64,000 nt of DNA from Mesorhizobium kowhaii (GTDB lineage Bacteria; Pseudomonadota; Alphaproteobacteria; Rhizobiales; Rhizobiaceae): assembly GCF_003253745.1 (NCBI RefSeq), contig NZ_MZXV01000032.1, positions 496,001 through 560,000 of the forward strand, written 5' to 3'. The stretch's first letter is position 1. Every line of letters starts with the position of its first letter. A model generated the notes under the pieces. That model saw only the letters and a list, made by a program, of their open reading frames with translations, was not told the origin of the DNA and made no database searches. Made by a program: the position numbers and the translations under genes. Of the stretch, positions 1 to 7,902 are shown in pieces.

Positions 1-1350
1 CGCTACGGCTATGACCGCCGGCTGGCATCCGGCGTCATCGCGGCGTCGGGCACGCTCGCCCAGATCATCCCGCCGTCGCTGGTGCTGATCGTTCTGGCCG
101 ACCAGCTTGGCCGCTCGGTCGGCGACATGTATGCGGGCGCGCTGATTCCCGGCCTTATCCTGACCGGCCTCTACGCGCTTTACGTCCTGCTCGTTTCGAT
201 CTTCCGGCCGAATATGATGCCGGCGCTGCCGCTGGAAGCGCGCACGCTAGGCCATGGCGTGATGTCGCTGCTGGTGGCGCTGGTGGTAACGGTGACCATC
301 TCCTATGCGGCGTATCGCTACCTGGCGCCGACGCATGGCGACAATGCCGATATTCTTGGCGCCAGCATCGGCGTGATCCTGATCTATGTCGTTGCGATTG
401 CCGACAGGCGGCTGAACATCAACATGATGTCGCGGCTGGCGCAGCAGGTCATCATCGTGCTGATCCCACCGCTGGCGCTGATCTTCCTGGTGCTGGGCAC
501 CATCTTCCTCGGCATCGCCACGCCGACGGAGGGCGGCGCCATGGGCTCCGTCGGCGCCTTGATCATGGCGGCTGCAAAAGGTCGGCTATCGCTGGACGTG
601 GTCAAGCAGGCGCTGACCTCGACGACGCGGCTGTCGTCCTTCGTGCTGTTCATCCTGATCGGCGCGCGGGTGTTCTCGCTGACCTTCTATGGCGTCAACG
701 GACAGATCTGGGTCGAACACCTGCTGACCTCGCTGCCTGGCGGCGAAGTCGGCTTCCTGATCGGCGTCAACATCCTGGTCTTCTTCCTGGCCTTCTTCCT
801 CGACTTCTTCGAACTCGCCTTCATCATCGTGCCGCTGCTGGCGCCGGCCGCAGACAAGCTCGGCATCGACCTGATCTGGTTCGGCGTGCTTCTGGGCGTC
901 AACATGCAGACCAGCTTCATGCATCCGCCCTTCGGCTTCGCGCTGTTCTACCTGCGCTCGGTCGCCGCGCGCGTGCCCTATCTCGACCGCATCACCGGCA
1001 AAAAGATCGCGCCGGTCACCACCGGGCAGATCTATTGGGGCGCGGTGCCCTTCGTCTGCATCCAGGTGATCATGATCGGGCTGACCATCGCCTTCCCGCA
1101 GATGGTGATGCATTACAAGGGCACGGCGGTCGATCCCGGCACCATCGACTACAAGGTGCCGGAAATACCAGGCCTGTCGCCGCTTGCCGCACCGCCGGCC
1201 GGCGGCGGCACGGCGCCGGCTAATGGCGGTATTGCACCGGCGGCTCCTGCCGCCCCTGATCTGTCGCAACCACCGAGTTTCGGCGACACGCCGCCGGCCA
1301 AACCGGCAGCACCGCAGCCGGACCTGTCGCAACCGCCAAGCTTCAACTGA
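1..1350 (+). CDS. TRAP transporter large permease (DctM family), 5' end cut by the window
   Basis: The reading frame is open from base 1, so the first part of the gene lies outside the window; 449 residues remain. The family forms the 12-helix large membrane subunit of sodium-driven TRAP carriers that import organic acids. The start of the fragment carries the conserved stretch SGTLAQIIPPSLVLIVL, and many hydrophobic helices follow, with family signatures such as GTIFLGIATPTEGGAMG. The last 65 or so residues are a proline/alanine-rich tail with two copies of PDLSQPPSF, which is not part of the usual permease. No matching binding protein lies next to it here; a separate TRAP binding protein is encoded at 14169-15278. 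The substrate is not known. Confidence 0.93.
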   Translation, partial: RYGYDRRLASGVIAASGTLAQIIPPSLVLIVLADQLGRSVGDMYAGALIPGLILTGLYALYVLLVSIFRPNMMPALPLEARTLGHGVMSLLVALVVTVTISYAAYRYLAPTHGDNADILGASIGVILIYVVAIADRRLNINMMSRLAQQVIIVLIPPLALIFLVLGTIFLGIATPTEGGAMGSVGALIMAAAKGRLSLDVVKQALTSTTRLSSFVLFILIGARVFSLTFYGVNGQIWVEHLLTSLPGGEVGFLIGVNILVFFLAFFLDFFELAFIIVPLLAPAADKLGIDLIWFGVLLGVNMQTSFMHPPFGFALFYLRSVAARVPYLDRITGKKIAPVTTGQIYWGAVPFVCIQVIMIGLTIAFPQMVMHYKGTAVDPGTIDYKVPEIPGLSPLAAPPAGGGTAPANGGIAPAAPAAPDLSQPPSFGDTPPAKPAAPQPDLSQPPSFN

Positions 1351-1357
1351 ACCCGGC

Positions 1358-2398
1358 ATGGCCAAGATCATGAAAGCGGTGCGGTTGGAAGCGGTGGGCA
1401 GCATCGCCCTGCGCGAAGTCGACAAGCCGGACATCGGGCCGGATGAGCTTCTGGTGCGCGTTGAAGCCTGCGGCGTCTGCGGCACGGACCGGCATCTGTT
1501 CCACGGCGAATTCCCGTGCACGCCACCGGTGACGCCCGGGCATGAATTCTCCGGCATCGTCGAGGCGATCGGAAAATCCGTCTCGGGCTTTGCCGTTGGC
1601 GACCGTGTCACCGGCGACCCCAACATCGCCTGCGGGCGTTGCGCGCACTGTCATGCCGGGCGGGTCAACCTCTGCAGCAACCTGCGCGCCATCGGTATTC
1701 ATCGCGATGGCGGCTTTGCCGAATATCTTGCCTTGCCGCAGAAGCAGGCTTTCATCCTGCCTGCCAGCTTGAAGCCGACGCATGGTGCCTTCTGCGAGCC
1801 GCTCGGCTGTTGCCTGCATGGCGTGGAGCTGGCCGAAATCCGGCCAGGCAGCTCGGTGGCCGTGCTTGGCGGCGGCGTGATCGGCCTGCTCACCGTGCAG
1901 CTGGCGCGTCTGGCCGGGGCCACGACCATCATCCTGTCGACCAGGCAGGCCTCGCGGCGCGCGCTCGCCGAGGATCTCGGCGCCACGGCGACGGTCGATC
2001 CGACCGCCGCCGACGTCATCAACACCGTCGCCGGACCGGCGGGCCTGGCGCCAGGCGGTGTCGACGTCGTCTTCGAATGCGCGGGCGTGCGGGAGACCGT
2101 CGAGCAGTCGATGCGGCTCGCCCGCGCCGGCGGCACGGTCGTCATCGTCGGCGTGACGCCGCAAGGGATGAAAGCGGAATTCGAGCCCTTCGACCTGCTG
2201 TTTCGGGAATTGAAAGTGCTCGGCTCCTTCCTCAATCCCTACACGCATCGCCGCGCCGCCGAGCTCATTGCATCGGGCACAATCGAGATCGACCGGCTGA
2301 TCTCCAGGCAGGTGGCACTCGAAGACGCGGCAGCTGTGATCGCCAATCCACCGGCGCCCGGCGAGGTCAAGGTGCTGGTGGTGCCGCATCCGGGCTGA
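1358..2398 (+). CDS. Zinc-dependent alcohol/polyol dehydrogenase (MDR superfamily)
   Basis: 346 residues starting at the ATG seven bases after the permease stop, so the two genes are probably co-transcribed. It has the medium-chain dehydrogenase order: the catalytic zinc Cys in ACGVCGTDRHLF, His in TPGHEFSG, the four structural-zinc cysteines in the CGRCAHCHAGRVNLC region, and a Rossmann motif VLGGGVIGLL near residue 170. This fits an NAD-dependent sorbitol/threonine/alcohol dehydrogenase-like cytosolic enzyme. The exact substrate cannot be read from the sequence. Its link with a TRAP permease suggests that it oxidises the imported compound or a product of it (inference). Confidence 0.92.
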   Translation: MAKIMKAVRLEAVGSIALREVDKPDIGPDELLVRVEACGVCGTDRHLFHGEFPCTPPVTPGHEFSGIVEAIGKSVSGFAVGDRVTGDPNIACGRCAHCHAGRVNLCSNLRAIGIHRDGGFAEYLALPQKQAFILPASLKPTHGAFCEPLGCCLHGVELAEIRPGSSVAVLGGGVIGLLTVQLARLAGATTIILSTRQASRRALAEDLGATATVDPTAADVINTVAGPAGLAPGGVDVVFECAGVRETVEQSMRLARAGGTVVIVGVTPQGMKAEFEPFDLLFRELKVLGSFLNPYTHRRAAELIASGTIEIDRLISRQVALEDAAAVIANPPAPGEVKVLVVPHPG

Positions 2399-2500
2399 GC
2401 TGCCTTGGCCGTCGCTTGGCCTTGCGCGCTTGCCGGCAACCCATCGATCGGCTATTGGGTGCGCGCCGAAAAAGACATGACCGGTTCGGCGAGCCCGGAC

Positions 2501-3125
2501 TCACGGCGCCTGGAAGAGCATGTAGGTCCCTACGTCTTTGCGCGGGTAGGTCGGCTCGACCCGCCGCGGCTTCTTCGCCACCAGCCGCAGCGGGGCCAGC
2601 AGCGCCGCGTACACCTCGACCGGACGCCCGATCGCGCACAGCCCCCTCTCATCCTCGGTGTCCCCGAACCGCAGGGCCGCGTTGGTCTCCTCGCACAGCA
2701 GGGCGAAGCCCGACGGCCTTAACACCCGCTTCAACTCCCCGCAAACCCGGGCCAGAGCGGTGTCGGTGCTGTAGCACGGTGAAGGTGAGTACCAGGTCGA
2801 AGACGCCAGAGGGCACGGGCAAGGCGTCCAGGCCTTCCACGCGCTCGAAAGCGAAGGCCGGGTGCAGCCGGCGGGCGGCCTCGGCGAACTCGGGCTCGCG
2901 CTCGAATCCGACGACGCGGGCGGCGAACTCGCCCAGCACGACCGTCATGCGGCCGTAGCCCGACCCAAGCTCGCAGGCGGAGGCAAGGGGGCGGCTCACG
3001 TGGGCGCTCTGCAGCAGGGAGCGGAGGTCGGCGTGCTCCAAGTAGGTGCGCAGGGCGAAGGCGGGCAGGTCGGCGTCGACCACCAGCTCGCGCGTCCAGG
3101 GCCGGTGGGGTCGAGGGGCGGACAC
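2501..3125 (-). pseudogene. Class I SAM-dependent methyltransferase, frameshifted
   Basis: Read from a GTG at 3125, preceded by a GGAGG box with an 8-base spacer. The protein begins with SAPRPHRPWTRELVV and shows SAM-binding motif I (CELGSGYGR) and the acidic loop (GFEREPEF). The frame breaks near 2770, just after VLTFTVLQH, and continues in another frame as TDTALARVCGELKRVLRPSG down to a stop at 2501. A single small indel therefore splits an otherwise well-preserved gene of about 208 codons. Base composition and codon use are more GC-extreme than the neighbours, which suggests transfer from another high-GC lineage. A sequencing error is the alternative explanation for the break. Confidence 0.7.
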
Positions 3126-3244
3126 GGCGTGTACCTCCGATTCGGCTGAAGCCAAGCGCCCCGACAGTTCGGGCGACTTGCTCGAAGATACCACGGCTCG
3201 ACTGCGAGTGACAATCGTCGTCGGGCAGGACGCGGCGAGAGTGA

Positions 3245-3796
3245 CTCGCCTCCACCCGGTCCGCGTGTGCCCGCTGTTCGTTACCCACGGGCGCGGCTGC
3301 GGCATCTGCGCTCCGGGCACAGGCCTCATCGTCTGCATCGCAGTCTGGCGGCTCCCACGGCGGCTTCGCTGCCGGCGGTGCGGTGCGCGGCCCAGGCGGG
3401 CCGAGGACGGACTCGATTTTGGCGCGGCTCTCGAATGGCGAATTCGTCATCCAGGCGCGTGCCGTGCAAAGGCTTGGGCTCGACTTCCTGCACGCCATCA
3501 ACAACGGCTTCATTCCGCAGATGCAAGGTTTGCGCGGCTTCAACTTGGGTGGCTTCGTCAACGACTTCAATCGCTCAATGGCTATCCCGCGCTTTGCCGG
3601 CGGTGGGATGGTGCCGGCATTGGCATCGGCGTCTTCCGGCGGCAGCACAATGGTACACCTCAAGCTCGATTTCGGCCTCGGTCCCAACGATGTCTTTGAC
3701 CTGATTGCCGCCGATAACAGCGGTCTCAAGAAATTACAGCGCTTTGCCATTCAGTCGACGCTGACATCAACGGGCAGGAAGCCGAGGCGCGGATGA
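3245..3796 (+). pseudogene. 3' remnant of a phage tail tape-measure protein
   Basis: The frame is open from after a TGA at 3242 to the stop at 3796 and has no convincing start. The Ala/Ser/Gly-rich stretch is followed by AAGGAVRGPGGPRTDSILARL and SNGEFVIQARAVQRLG, a pattern seen near the C-terminus of tail length tape-measure proteins (glycine-rich repeat, then D-S-I-x-A-R-L-S-N-G-E-F). About 130 residues with the family pattern remain out of a protein that is usually 500 to more than 1000 residues. No other phage structural gene is near, so this is read as debris of a lost prophage. Confidence 0.6.
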
Positions 3797-3846
3797 CCTT
3801 TCCGAACGCCGGGGTGGAAAAACCTAATTCTGCGCAAAACGCGCTT

Positions 3847-4692
3847 CTATTGCGCTGACTTGGCTGTCCTTCGTCCTGGCGGTCGCCGTGAAGCCGCTTC
3901 AGGTGCTAGAAGTTCCGACGATATGAATATCAGGTTCTCGCCGTTCACCAGGCTGTCGATGCTCCTTCCGCCAAACAACGAGTACACGAAAGTGAGGCAG
4001 CCTCGGCCGGGAAACATAAAGTCGTGCGGTTCGACGATAATGCACGGCACATCCTTGAGGACCTTGCCGCAGTCACGCGTTGCCTCCAGTTCCGCGCCTT
4101 CAATATCCATCTTCAGCATCAACAATTTTGTCCTGGGCAATTTGGCAAGAAGGCCCGGCAAGGTGACCGACGGAACACCTCGCCCGTCTGATACGGCCCG
4201 TGCCCACGAAGGTCGCTCGCTGTTGACAAGTGCAACCTCACCGTCGTGGCTCCAGAGTGCGCCGTAGACAGGCATGATCTGCTCTAGACCGGCGCAGTTC
4301 GATATCAACACTTCATACGCTTGGCGGTCCGGCTCGATAGCTATCACTATGGCATCAGGATACTGGTCTCCAAGGAAAATCGACGAGTAGCCAACATTCG
4401 CGCCCGCATCCACGACAACGGGTATGAACTCCCTTTGCCTCCATGCTGTCGCGAGCCGGTTAAGCGCGCTTTGGCCTGCTTTTCCGATTTCATATTCGCA
4501 ATGCCCAAAAACCTGGGAGATGACAAACAAGTCGCTGTCGGTAGGCCTGATCAGCAATTCATGATTGCCACAGCGAACTTTCATCGCCGGTCCGATCCCC
4601 AGCGCGCGGCGAAGCAGTACCGAGACTGATTTCTTCCACCCGATGGCGCGCACGAGGCCATCGATATGATAGAGCTTCGAGTAGTAGCTCAA
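3847..4692 (-). CDS. FkbM family methyltransferase
   Basis: 281 residues. The SAM-binding motif VVDAGANVGYSS lies at about residues 91-102 and the FkbM hallmark MLKMDIEGAELEA at about 193-205, followed by IIVEPHDFMFPG. Family members O-methylate sugars or other small molecules and are common in exopolysaccharide and glycosylation loci, but no glycosyltransferase is next to this copy, so its substrate is unknown. The C-terminal tail (RRPPGRRTAKSAQ) is basic. GC content is lower than that of the flanking core genes, consistent with an acquired gene in this accessory stretch. Confidence 0.85.
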   Translation of the reverse strand: MSYYSKLYHIDGLVRAIGWKKSVSVLLRRALGIGPAMKVRCGNHELLIRPTDSDLFVISQVFGHCEYEIGKAGQSALNRLATAWRQREFIPVVVDAGANVGYSSIFLGDQYPDAIVIAIEPDRQAYEVLISNCAGLEQIMPVYGALWSHDGEVALVNSERPSWARAVSDGRGVPSVTLPGLLAKLPRTKLLMLKMDIEGAELEATRDCGKVLKDVPCIIVEPHDFMFPGRGCLTFVYSLFGGRSIDSLVNGENLIFISSELLAPEAASRRPPGRRTAKSAQ

Positions 4693-4770
4693 TTCTCAAT
4701 CCTCGACGCCGAGGGGCGCAGCAACGCCCGGTAGCGGGTATTGAAGCGGTCGCCGTCGGCTGCGATTCAA

Positions 4771-4784
4771 TTAGCATGCGCTAA
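4771..4784. promoter_or_regulatory. Palindromic operator candidate, site 1 (TTAGC-ATGC-GCTAA)
   Basis: Perfect 5-4-5 inverted repeat, 37 bp upstream of the chosen start of the small gene at 4822 and 78 bp upstream of the FkbM gene on the other strand. Four further matches lie at 6668, 6909, 9387 and 9756 in the same accessory stretch. Confidence 0.55.
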
Positions 4785-4821
4785 AATGGTTCCGGAACAT
4801 TTTAGACGAATTGAAAGTTCA

Positions 4822-5013
4822 ATGGTCATGACGAAGCTATCCGACCTTGGACCGCCTATTCCTGGTAAGCGTCACGGCGGCGACCATTCCGACGAACAGG
4901 ACAATTTCTATTCCTGTCCAATCTGCGGCCAGTTGGTCGACATGCGCGATCTGCGACAAGTCATTTGGCACGAACGGCCGAAGCACAAGCCGTTCATCGT
5001 GCTCGTGGATTAG
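4822..5013 (+). CDS. Small CPxCG-type zinc-ribbon protein of unknown function
   Basis: 63 residues from the ATG at 4822. An upstream in-frame ATG at 4741 exists, but using it would place the palindromic operator at 4771 inside the gene. The core is NFYSCPICGQLVDMRDLRQV followed by a His in IWHERPKHKP, so Cys/Cys plus histidines could bind one zinc ion. Small proteins of this kind recur in rhizobia as hypothetical proteins. No membrane segment or signal peptide is visible. The function is unknown. Confidence 0.55.
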   Translation: MVMTKLSDLGPPIPGKRHGGDHSDEQDNFYSCPICGQLVDMRDLRQVIWHERPKHKPFIVLVD

Positions 5014-5120
5014 ACGCGGCGTCAGGAAGAATAGCCGTTTCAGTTCCATTAGCAGCTAGTGAGGCGCCCACTCCCCGAAATCGTCAAGCGCTACTCACTT
5101 CGGGGAGCCGGCTTGCGTGG

Positions 5121-5348
5121 TCAGGACCGTGCGCCGGGCGGCGTATAGATCAGGCCGACTTTCCTGCTGCCACACCTGCCACATTTCAGTTTTCGAACGA
5201 GGTCATCTGCGGGCGCATCCGGTCCGAACCGATCGCGGAGCTTCACTAGGTCGAGCGGCTGGCTATTGTTGCAAGGCGCGTAATGGCAAAACGCCGTCAC
5301 CGTCATCTTGCCGTCGATCAGAGATTGAAACGTCCAGCCCTTTGCCAT
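5121..5348 (-). CDS. Small zinc-ribbon protein, paralogue A
   Basis: 75 residues beginning MAKGWTFQSLIDGKM. It carries two Cys pairs: CHYAPC (about residues 21-26) and CGRCG (about 57-61), with LVKLRDRFGPDAP between them and VGLIYTPPG near the end. The arrangement suggests a single zinc-binding ribbon. A diverged paralogue is encoded on the other strand at 9487-9702. A tandem repeat, ATCATATTAGSCCAGC, sits about 20 bp upstream of the start. Its function is unknown; a nucleic-acid-binding or regulatory role is only a guess. Confidence 0.7.
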   Translation of the reverse strand: MAKGWTFQSLIDGKMTVTAFCHYAPCNNSQPLDLVKLRDRFGPDAPADDLVRKLKCGRCGSRKVGLIYTPPGARS

Positions 5349-5367
5349 GGCGATTTACCATTTGTTG

Positions 5368-5406
5368 ATCATATTAGGCCAGCATCATATTAGCCCAGCA
5401 TCATAT
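5368..5406. repeat. Short tandem repeat upstream of zinc-ribbon paralogue A
   Basis: Two 16-bp units, ATCATATTAGSCCAGC (5368-5383 and 5384-5399, differing at one base), plus a 7-base partial third unit. They lie 20 bp upstream of the minus-strand gene starting at 5348 and could be iterated protein-binding sites. Confidence 0.6.
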
Positions 5407-5439
5407 GCGGTCATGATGTGGTAGTATCTCGTACGGGCC

Positions 5440-5485
5440 AAAGGCCCTGCGCACCCCAATCCAATCATGCGTCGGGGCCCTTTTT
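5440..5485 (+). terminator. Possible rho-independent terminator
   Basis: An AAAGGCCCTGCGCA arm pairs imperfectly with TGCGTCGGGGCCCTTT, followed by a run of T and a second T-rich stretch. It would end rightward transcription, perhaps from the gene at 4822-5013 or from an unannotated short RNA starting after 5400. Confidence 0.4.
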
Positions 5486-5575
5486 CATTTTTCGGTTATA
5501 GCCCCGATTGAATGGCAATCGCCGGTTAGAACGGCCACCACCCTGCCCGATGGCCATCATCGAAGCGAGGTCAAC

Positions 5576-5800
5576 GTGAACCATATCTCGTCACTTAAAC
5601 CAAAAGTCGATGACGCCGCATACCGACTTGCAAACGACAATCATTCGGTCCCCAGTGACTGCTCGATCCTTGACCTGATCGCAAATGAGGATGATTTCGC
5701 TGACGTTTCGCGGCGAGCAGAGCGCCTGGGCATTGCCATAGTTATCGGAATGGCGATCTGCCTGATCCTTGCACCGGTTGTCTATTTTGCCTTGATCTAG
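5576..5800 (+). CDS. Small single-pass membrane protein, hypothetical
   Basis: 74 residues from a GTG with GAGG about 6 bases upstream. The first 45 residues are hydrophilic, with many Asp and Asn. The C-terminal third (LGIAIVIGMAICLILAPVVY) is one transmembrane helix, which makes it a tail-anchored protein by topology. No known domain is recognised and the neighbours give no clue to function. Confidence 0.5.
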   Translation: MNHISSLKPKVDDAAYRLANDNHSVPSDCSILDLIANEDDFADVSRRAERLGIAIVIGMAICLILAPVVYFALI

Positions 5801-5855
5801 GTAGTCAGGAATGCAGGTGAAGTACACCAGCCGGCAACCTCGATCTGACGATAGC

Positions 5856-6116
5856 TCACTTAGGTAGGATGAGATCGGCCGTAACCTGGTGGATGATCAT
5901 AATCAGAGCCGTCAACATTCCGGCACCAAAGATGCCAACGACCGCCGTGAGAACGAGCCTTTCAAGCTGTTCGGACTGAAGTTGCTTCTCAATACTCCCG
6001 AACCTGGGTGCTGCGAAGATTCGAGGTTCCAATAGTACGTTTTCATGACCGCAATGCGGGCATTTCAGCGTCTTCGAACTAATCAAGCTCGTGCAGTCAG
6101 CACAGATGACCAGCAT
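5856..6116 (-). CDS. Zinc-ribbon protein with a C-terminal membrane helix
   Basis: 86 residues. The N-terminus has the Cys pairs CADC (residues 5-8) and CPHCGHENV (residues 19 onward), typical of a zinc ribbon. The middle is charged, and a helix LVLTAVVGIFGAGMLTALIMI occupies about residues 54-74. A weak GGAGG lies 11 bases before the ATG. It would place a small metal-binding domain at the cytoplasmic face of the inner membrane. No function is assigned. Confidence 0.55.
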   Translation of the reverse strand: MLVICADCTSLISSKTLKCPHCGHENVLLEPRIFAAPRFGSIEKQLQSEQLERLVLTAVVGIFGAGMLTALIMIIHQVTADLILPK

Positions 6117-6244
6117 TTTTGGCTACGCCTCCTCGCTCCCTGGTAGCAGTACGCGATCAGGGCCGGGATCAACCGGCAAAGCTGGCACTGCAAGACGGAT
6201 GCCAGCATTTGATTCCTGAAATGAGACAAGGGAAGCGAGACCGT

Positions 6245-6325
6245 TTACGTTGGCCACAACGCCAGCGCCAGGACGACGCCAGCGGCGATGCTGAAGGCCA
6301 GCCAGGTCGTTGCGTTATCGATCGT
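6245..6325 (-). pseudogene. Remnant of a membrane micropeptide gene
   Basis: Ends in WLAFSIAAGVVLALALWPT and a stop, closely matching the 21-residue peptide encoded at 7075-7140 (WLAFTLSAGVVLALAWPF). The matching frame has no ATG, GTG or TTG at its start, which suggests decay. It lies directly downstream of another degenerate gene (6357-6562). Confidence 0.4.
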
Positions 6326-6356
6326 TGATCGCCCTCATGGTCTCACGGATGCCTGT

Positions 6357-6562
6357 TCAGGCCGCCCGTTTCTCGGTTTCGCTGATCTTCACCTTCCGCA
6401 TCTTGCCAGGGCCGGCCCCCTTGAAGGCGATCGGCGCCGGGATATGCTCGGTCCTTGGTGGTCAGGATCATGCGCCAGGGTGCGGCGCTGACGATGTAGG
6501 TGGTCACCGGGCGCGGGCTCTACCGGGAAGTAGGGGCTGGTCGGCCGCGTGTTGCCCGACAT
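6357..6562 (-). pseudogene. Degenerate paralogue of the small protein at 10184-10357
   Basis: Read from an ATG at 6562. Three frames together give an N-terminus with VEPAP, then TTYIVSAAPWRMILTTKD, then a C-terminus with GAGPGKMRKVKISETEKRAA and a stop. The intact gene at 10184 has VPEPARTTYIVS and WRTVLTTKDKA in the same order. At least two frameshifts separate the three pieces, so this copy is no longer functional. Confidence 0.5.
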
Positions 6563-6667
6563 CACGTTTCAAACCCTGCGCAGCTTTAATCACGGCCTTG
6601 AGCCGCACCGGCCATTGCGGGTCGGTCTTTTTGGGATCGTCCCCTGCATTCCCAAGCTAAACGCATA

Positions 6668-6681
6668 TTAGCAATAGCTCA
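6668..6681. promoter_or_regulatory. Palindromic operator candidate, site 2 (one mismatch)
   Basis: TTAGC-AATA-GCTCA differs from the TTAGC-N4-GCTAA consensus at one base. It lies about 105 bp upstream of the degenerate gene at 6357-6562, on its 5' side. Confidence 0.35.
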
Positions 6682-6707
6682 ACTAAGACTGAAGTCCCTA
6701 AGCCCCC

Positions 6708-6878
6708 TTACGGAGCGTTGTTTAGGGTAGTGCCAACCGACGTGAACTGGGCATTGAGCGCGTTGCCTAACGAGCCCGCTCCAACCACAATTCCCAAAGC
6801 AATGAGCGCCGCGATCAAACCATACTCGATGGCTGTCGCGCCGGATTCGTCACGCAGAAATTTCGCTACCAGTTGCAT
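6708..6878 (-). CDS. Flp/Fap-type pilin subunit
   Basis: 56 residues from the ATG at 6878. After a short leader (MQLVAKFLRDESG) comes the Flp pilin signature ATAIEYGLIAALIALGIVV, with Glu and Tyr at positions 5 and 6 after the expected prepilin-peptidase cut behind Gly13. A hydrophobic helix and a short polar tail follow. Flp pilins are the major subunit of tight-adherence (Tad) pili. No cpa/tad assembly genes lie nearby, so this is an orphan subunit that would need machinery encoded elsewhere. The palindrome at 6909-6922 sits 30 bp upstream and is its likely control site. Confidence 0.88.
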   Translation of the reverse strand: MQLVAKFLRDESGATAIEYGLIAALIALGIVVGAGSLGNALNAQFTSVGTTLNNAP

Positions 6879-6908
6879 TTTTTCCAAGCCCCGACTGTTT
6901 ATCGCAGA

Positions 6909-6922
6909 TTAGCGACAGCTAA
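6909..6922. promoter_or_regulatory. Palindromic operator candidate, site 3 (TTAGC-GACA-GCTAA)
   Basis: Perfect inverted repeat, extended by A/T to a 16-bp palindrome, 30 bp upstream of the Flp pilin start. Confidence 0.6.
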
Positions 6923-7074
6923 TTTAGAGCGGGTAAACAAACATGGTTGGTTTTTAACGGGTCGACGCCGGACGAGCGACGGAGGCCAAATGTGAGACAG
7001 CGAACACGCGACTGAAGCTGGCAGGCCGAGACACTGCTAGACCAGTCCCGTTCGGCCCCGTCCCTGGCGATTTC

Positions 7075-7140
7075 CTAGAACGGCCATGCCAGCGCCAGCA
7101 CGACGCCAGCGGACAGGGTGAAGGCCAGCCAAGCGATCAC
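7075..7140 (-). CDS. 21-residue single-helix membrane micropeptide
   Basis: A GTG at 7140 overlaps the stop of the upstream gene (GTGA at 7137-7140), which suggests translational coupling. The product is almost entirely one hydrophobic helix, ending LSAGVVLALAWPF. A diverged second copy at 6245-6325 preserves this helix, which argues that the peptide was under selection and is not a chance frame. No function is known. Confidence 0.4.
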   Translation of the reverse strand: MIAWLAFTLSAGVVLALAWPF

Positions 7141-7478
7141 GCTTCGTCTTTCTTTCCGCCACGGATTGCAGTCAGCAACGGCCGGGGTTTGTCCCCGATG
7201 GTCACGCTCGCTTCGCCATTCGCCAGCCCGGAAATGAATGGCCGGACCTGATCGAGGATGTCGGCCATGATCTGTTCGCCGTCGCCGCGCATGACGGCAT
7301 CTTGAAAAGCGCAGCAGATGAACCCTTGGAAATGGGCGATTGCCGCATGGGCTGGGTCGCATCCGGGAGCCTCAAGCATTGGGCCTGTGACGCCTTCAAC
7401 GAAGCACACGGCGACATGTCGAGCCCAATCCTTGTTTTCGTATTCGAACGGGCCTTTGTCGTTGCTTGTCAGAGGCAT
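7137..7478 (-). CDS. Hypothetical soluble protein
   Basis: 113 residues from the ATG at 7478. In-frame starts extend to 7556, but the added residues look like non-coding sequence. The protein starts MPLTSNDKGPFEYENKDW, is mixed alpha/beta in composition, contains two adjacent Cys (GFICCAF), and ends in a charged tail, GGKKDEA. No family is recognised. It is followed by, and overlaps, the membrane micropeptide gene. Confidence 0.5.
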   Translation of the reverse strand: MPLTSNDKGPFEYENKDWARHVAVCFVEGVTGPMLEAPGCDPAHAAIAHFQGFICCAFQDAVMRGDGEQIMADILDQVRPFISGLANGEASVTIGDKPRPLLTAIRGGKKDEA

Positions 7479-7556
7479 CCTGATCAGGAATATAATCCTT
7501 CGTTGCGGCGACCCTTCAACGGAGATCGCCATTACCCATGACCATGAAATATCCAT

Positions 7557-7902
7557 TTGTCGAAGACACGCTCGGCAAGAAATTGCAGGCCGGATCGGGG
7601 CTCTCGGCCGACTGTATGACTTGCCGCCGAAGTTACGCGAGGCCGCGCGAGCCAGCGGACCGAGCTTGGCAACTCCGATCGCGCGACGTCTCGCCTGGAC
7701 GGCTATTTAGGGGCAGCATACTCCAGCTAAGGTTAGGGTGATCGGCCGCAAACCCTGTTTAATGCTGGCGTCTTGCCGACGCTGGACCGGTCGCGGGGAG
7801 CGTCGGGGGAGCGGCCCGCGCTTTCGTCAGCGGCCACGGCCCCTCCCCAGACAAAAAAGCCGGGGTGAGGGTCAGTTTCCAGCAGCCTATTTCCGCCGCC
7901 GA
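7557..7902. other. Intergenic stretch without a supported gene
   Basis: Short open frames on the plus strand here (starting MKYPFVEDTLGKK and ending PSLATPIARRL in a different frame) may be the two halves of a decayed gene, but no family is recognised. Near 7840-7875 a GC-rich sequence next to a run of A/T could end the leftward peroxiredoxin transcript. Confidence 0.3.

Noticed and set aside
586..1626. Long minus-strand open frame (346 codons) opposite the TRAP permease and dehydrogenase
   Set aside because: It is Arg/Gly/His-rich, crosses two genes with clear families on the plus strand and has no recognisable domain; a GC-driven shadow.
5440..5485. A small RNA ending at the hairpin near 5480
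   Set aside because: The hairpin is imperfect and no promoter could be identified upstream; kept only as a possible terminator.
6119..6660. Several plus-strand open frames of 67-116 codons
   Set aside because: They are antisense to the degenerate small genes on the minus strand and have no family features.
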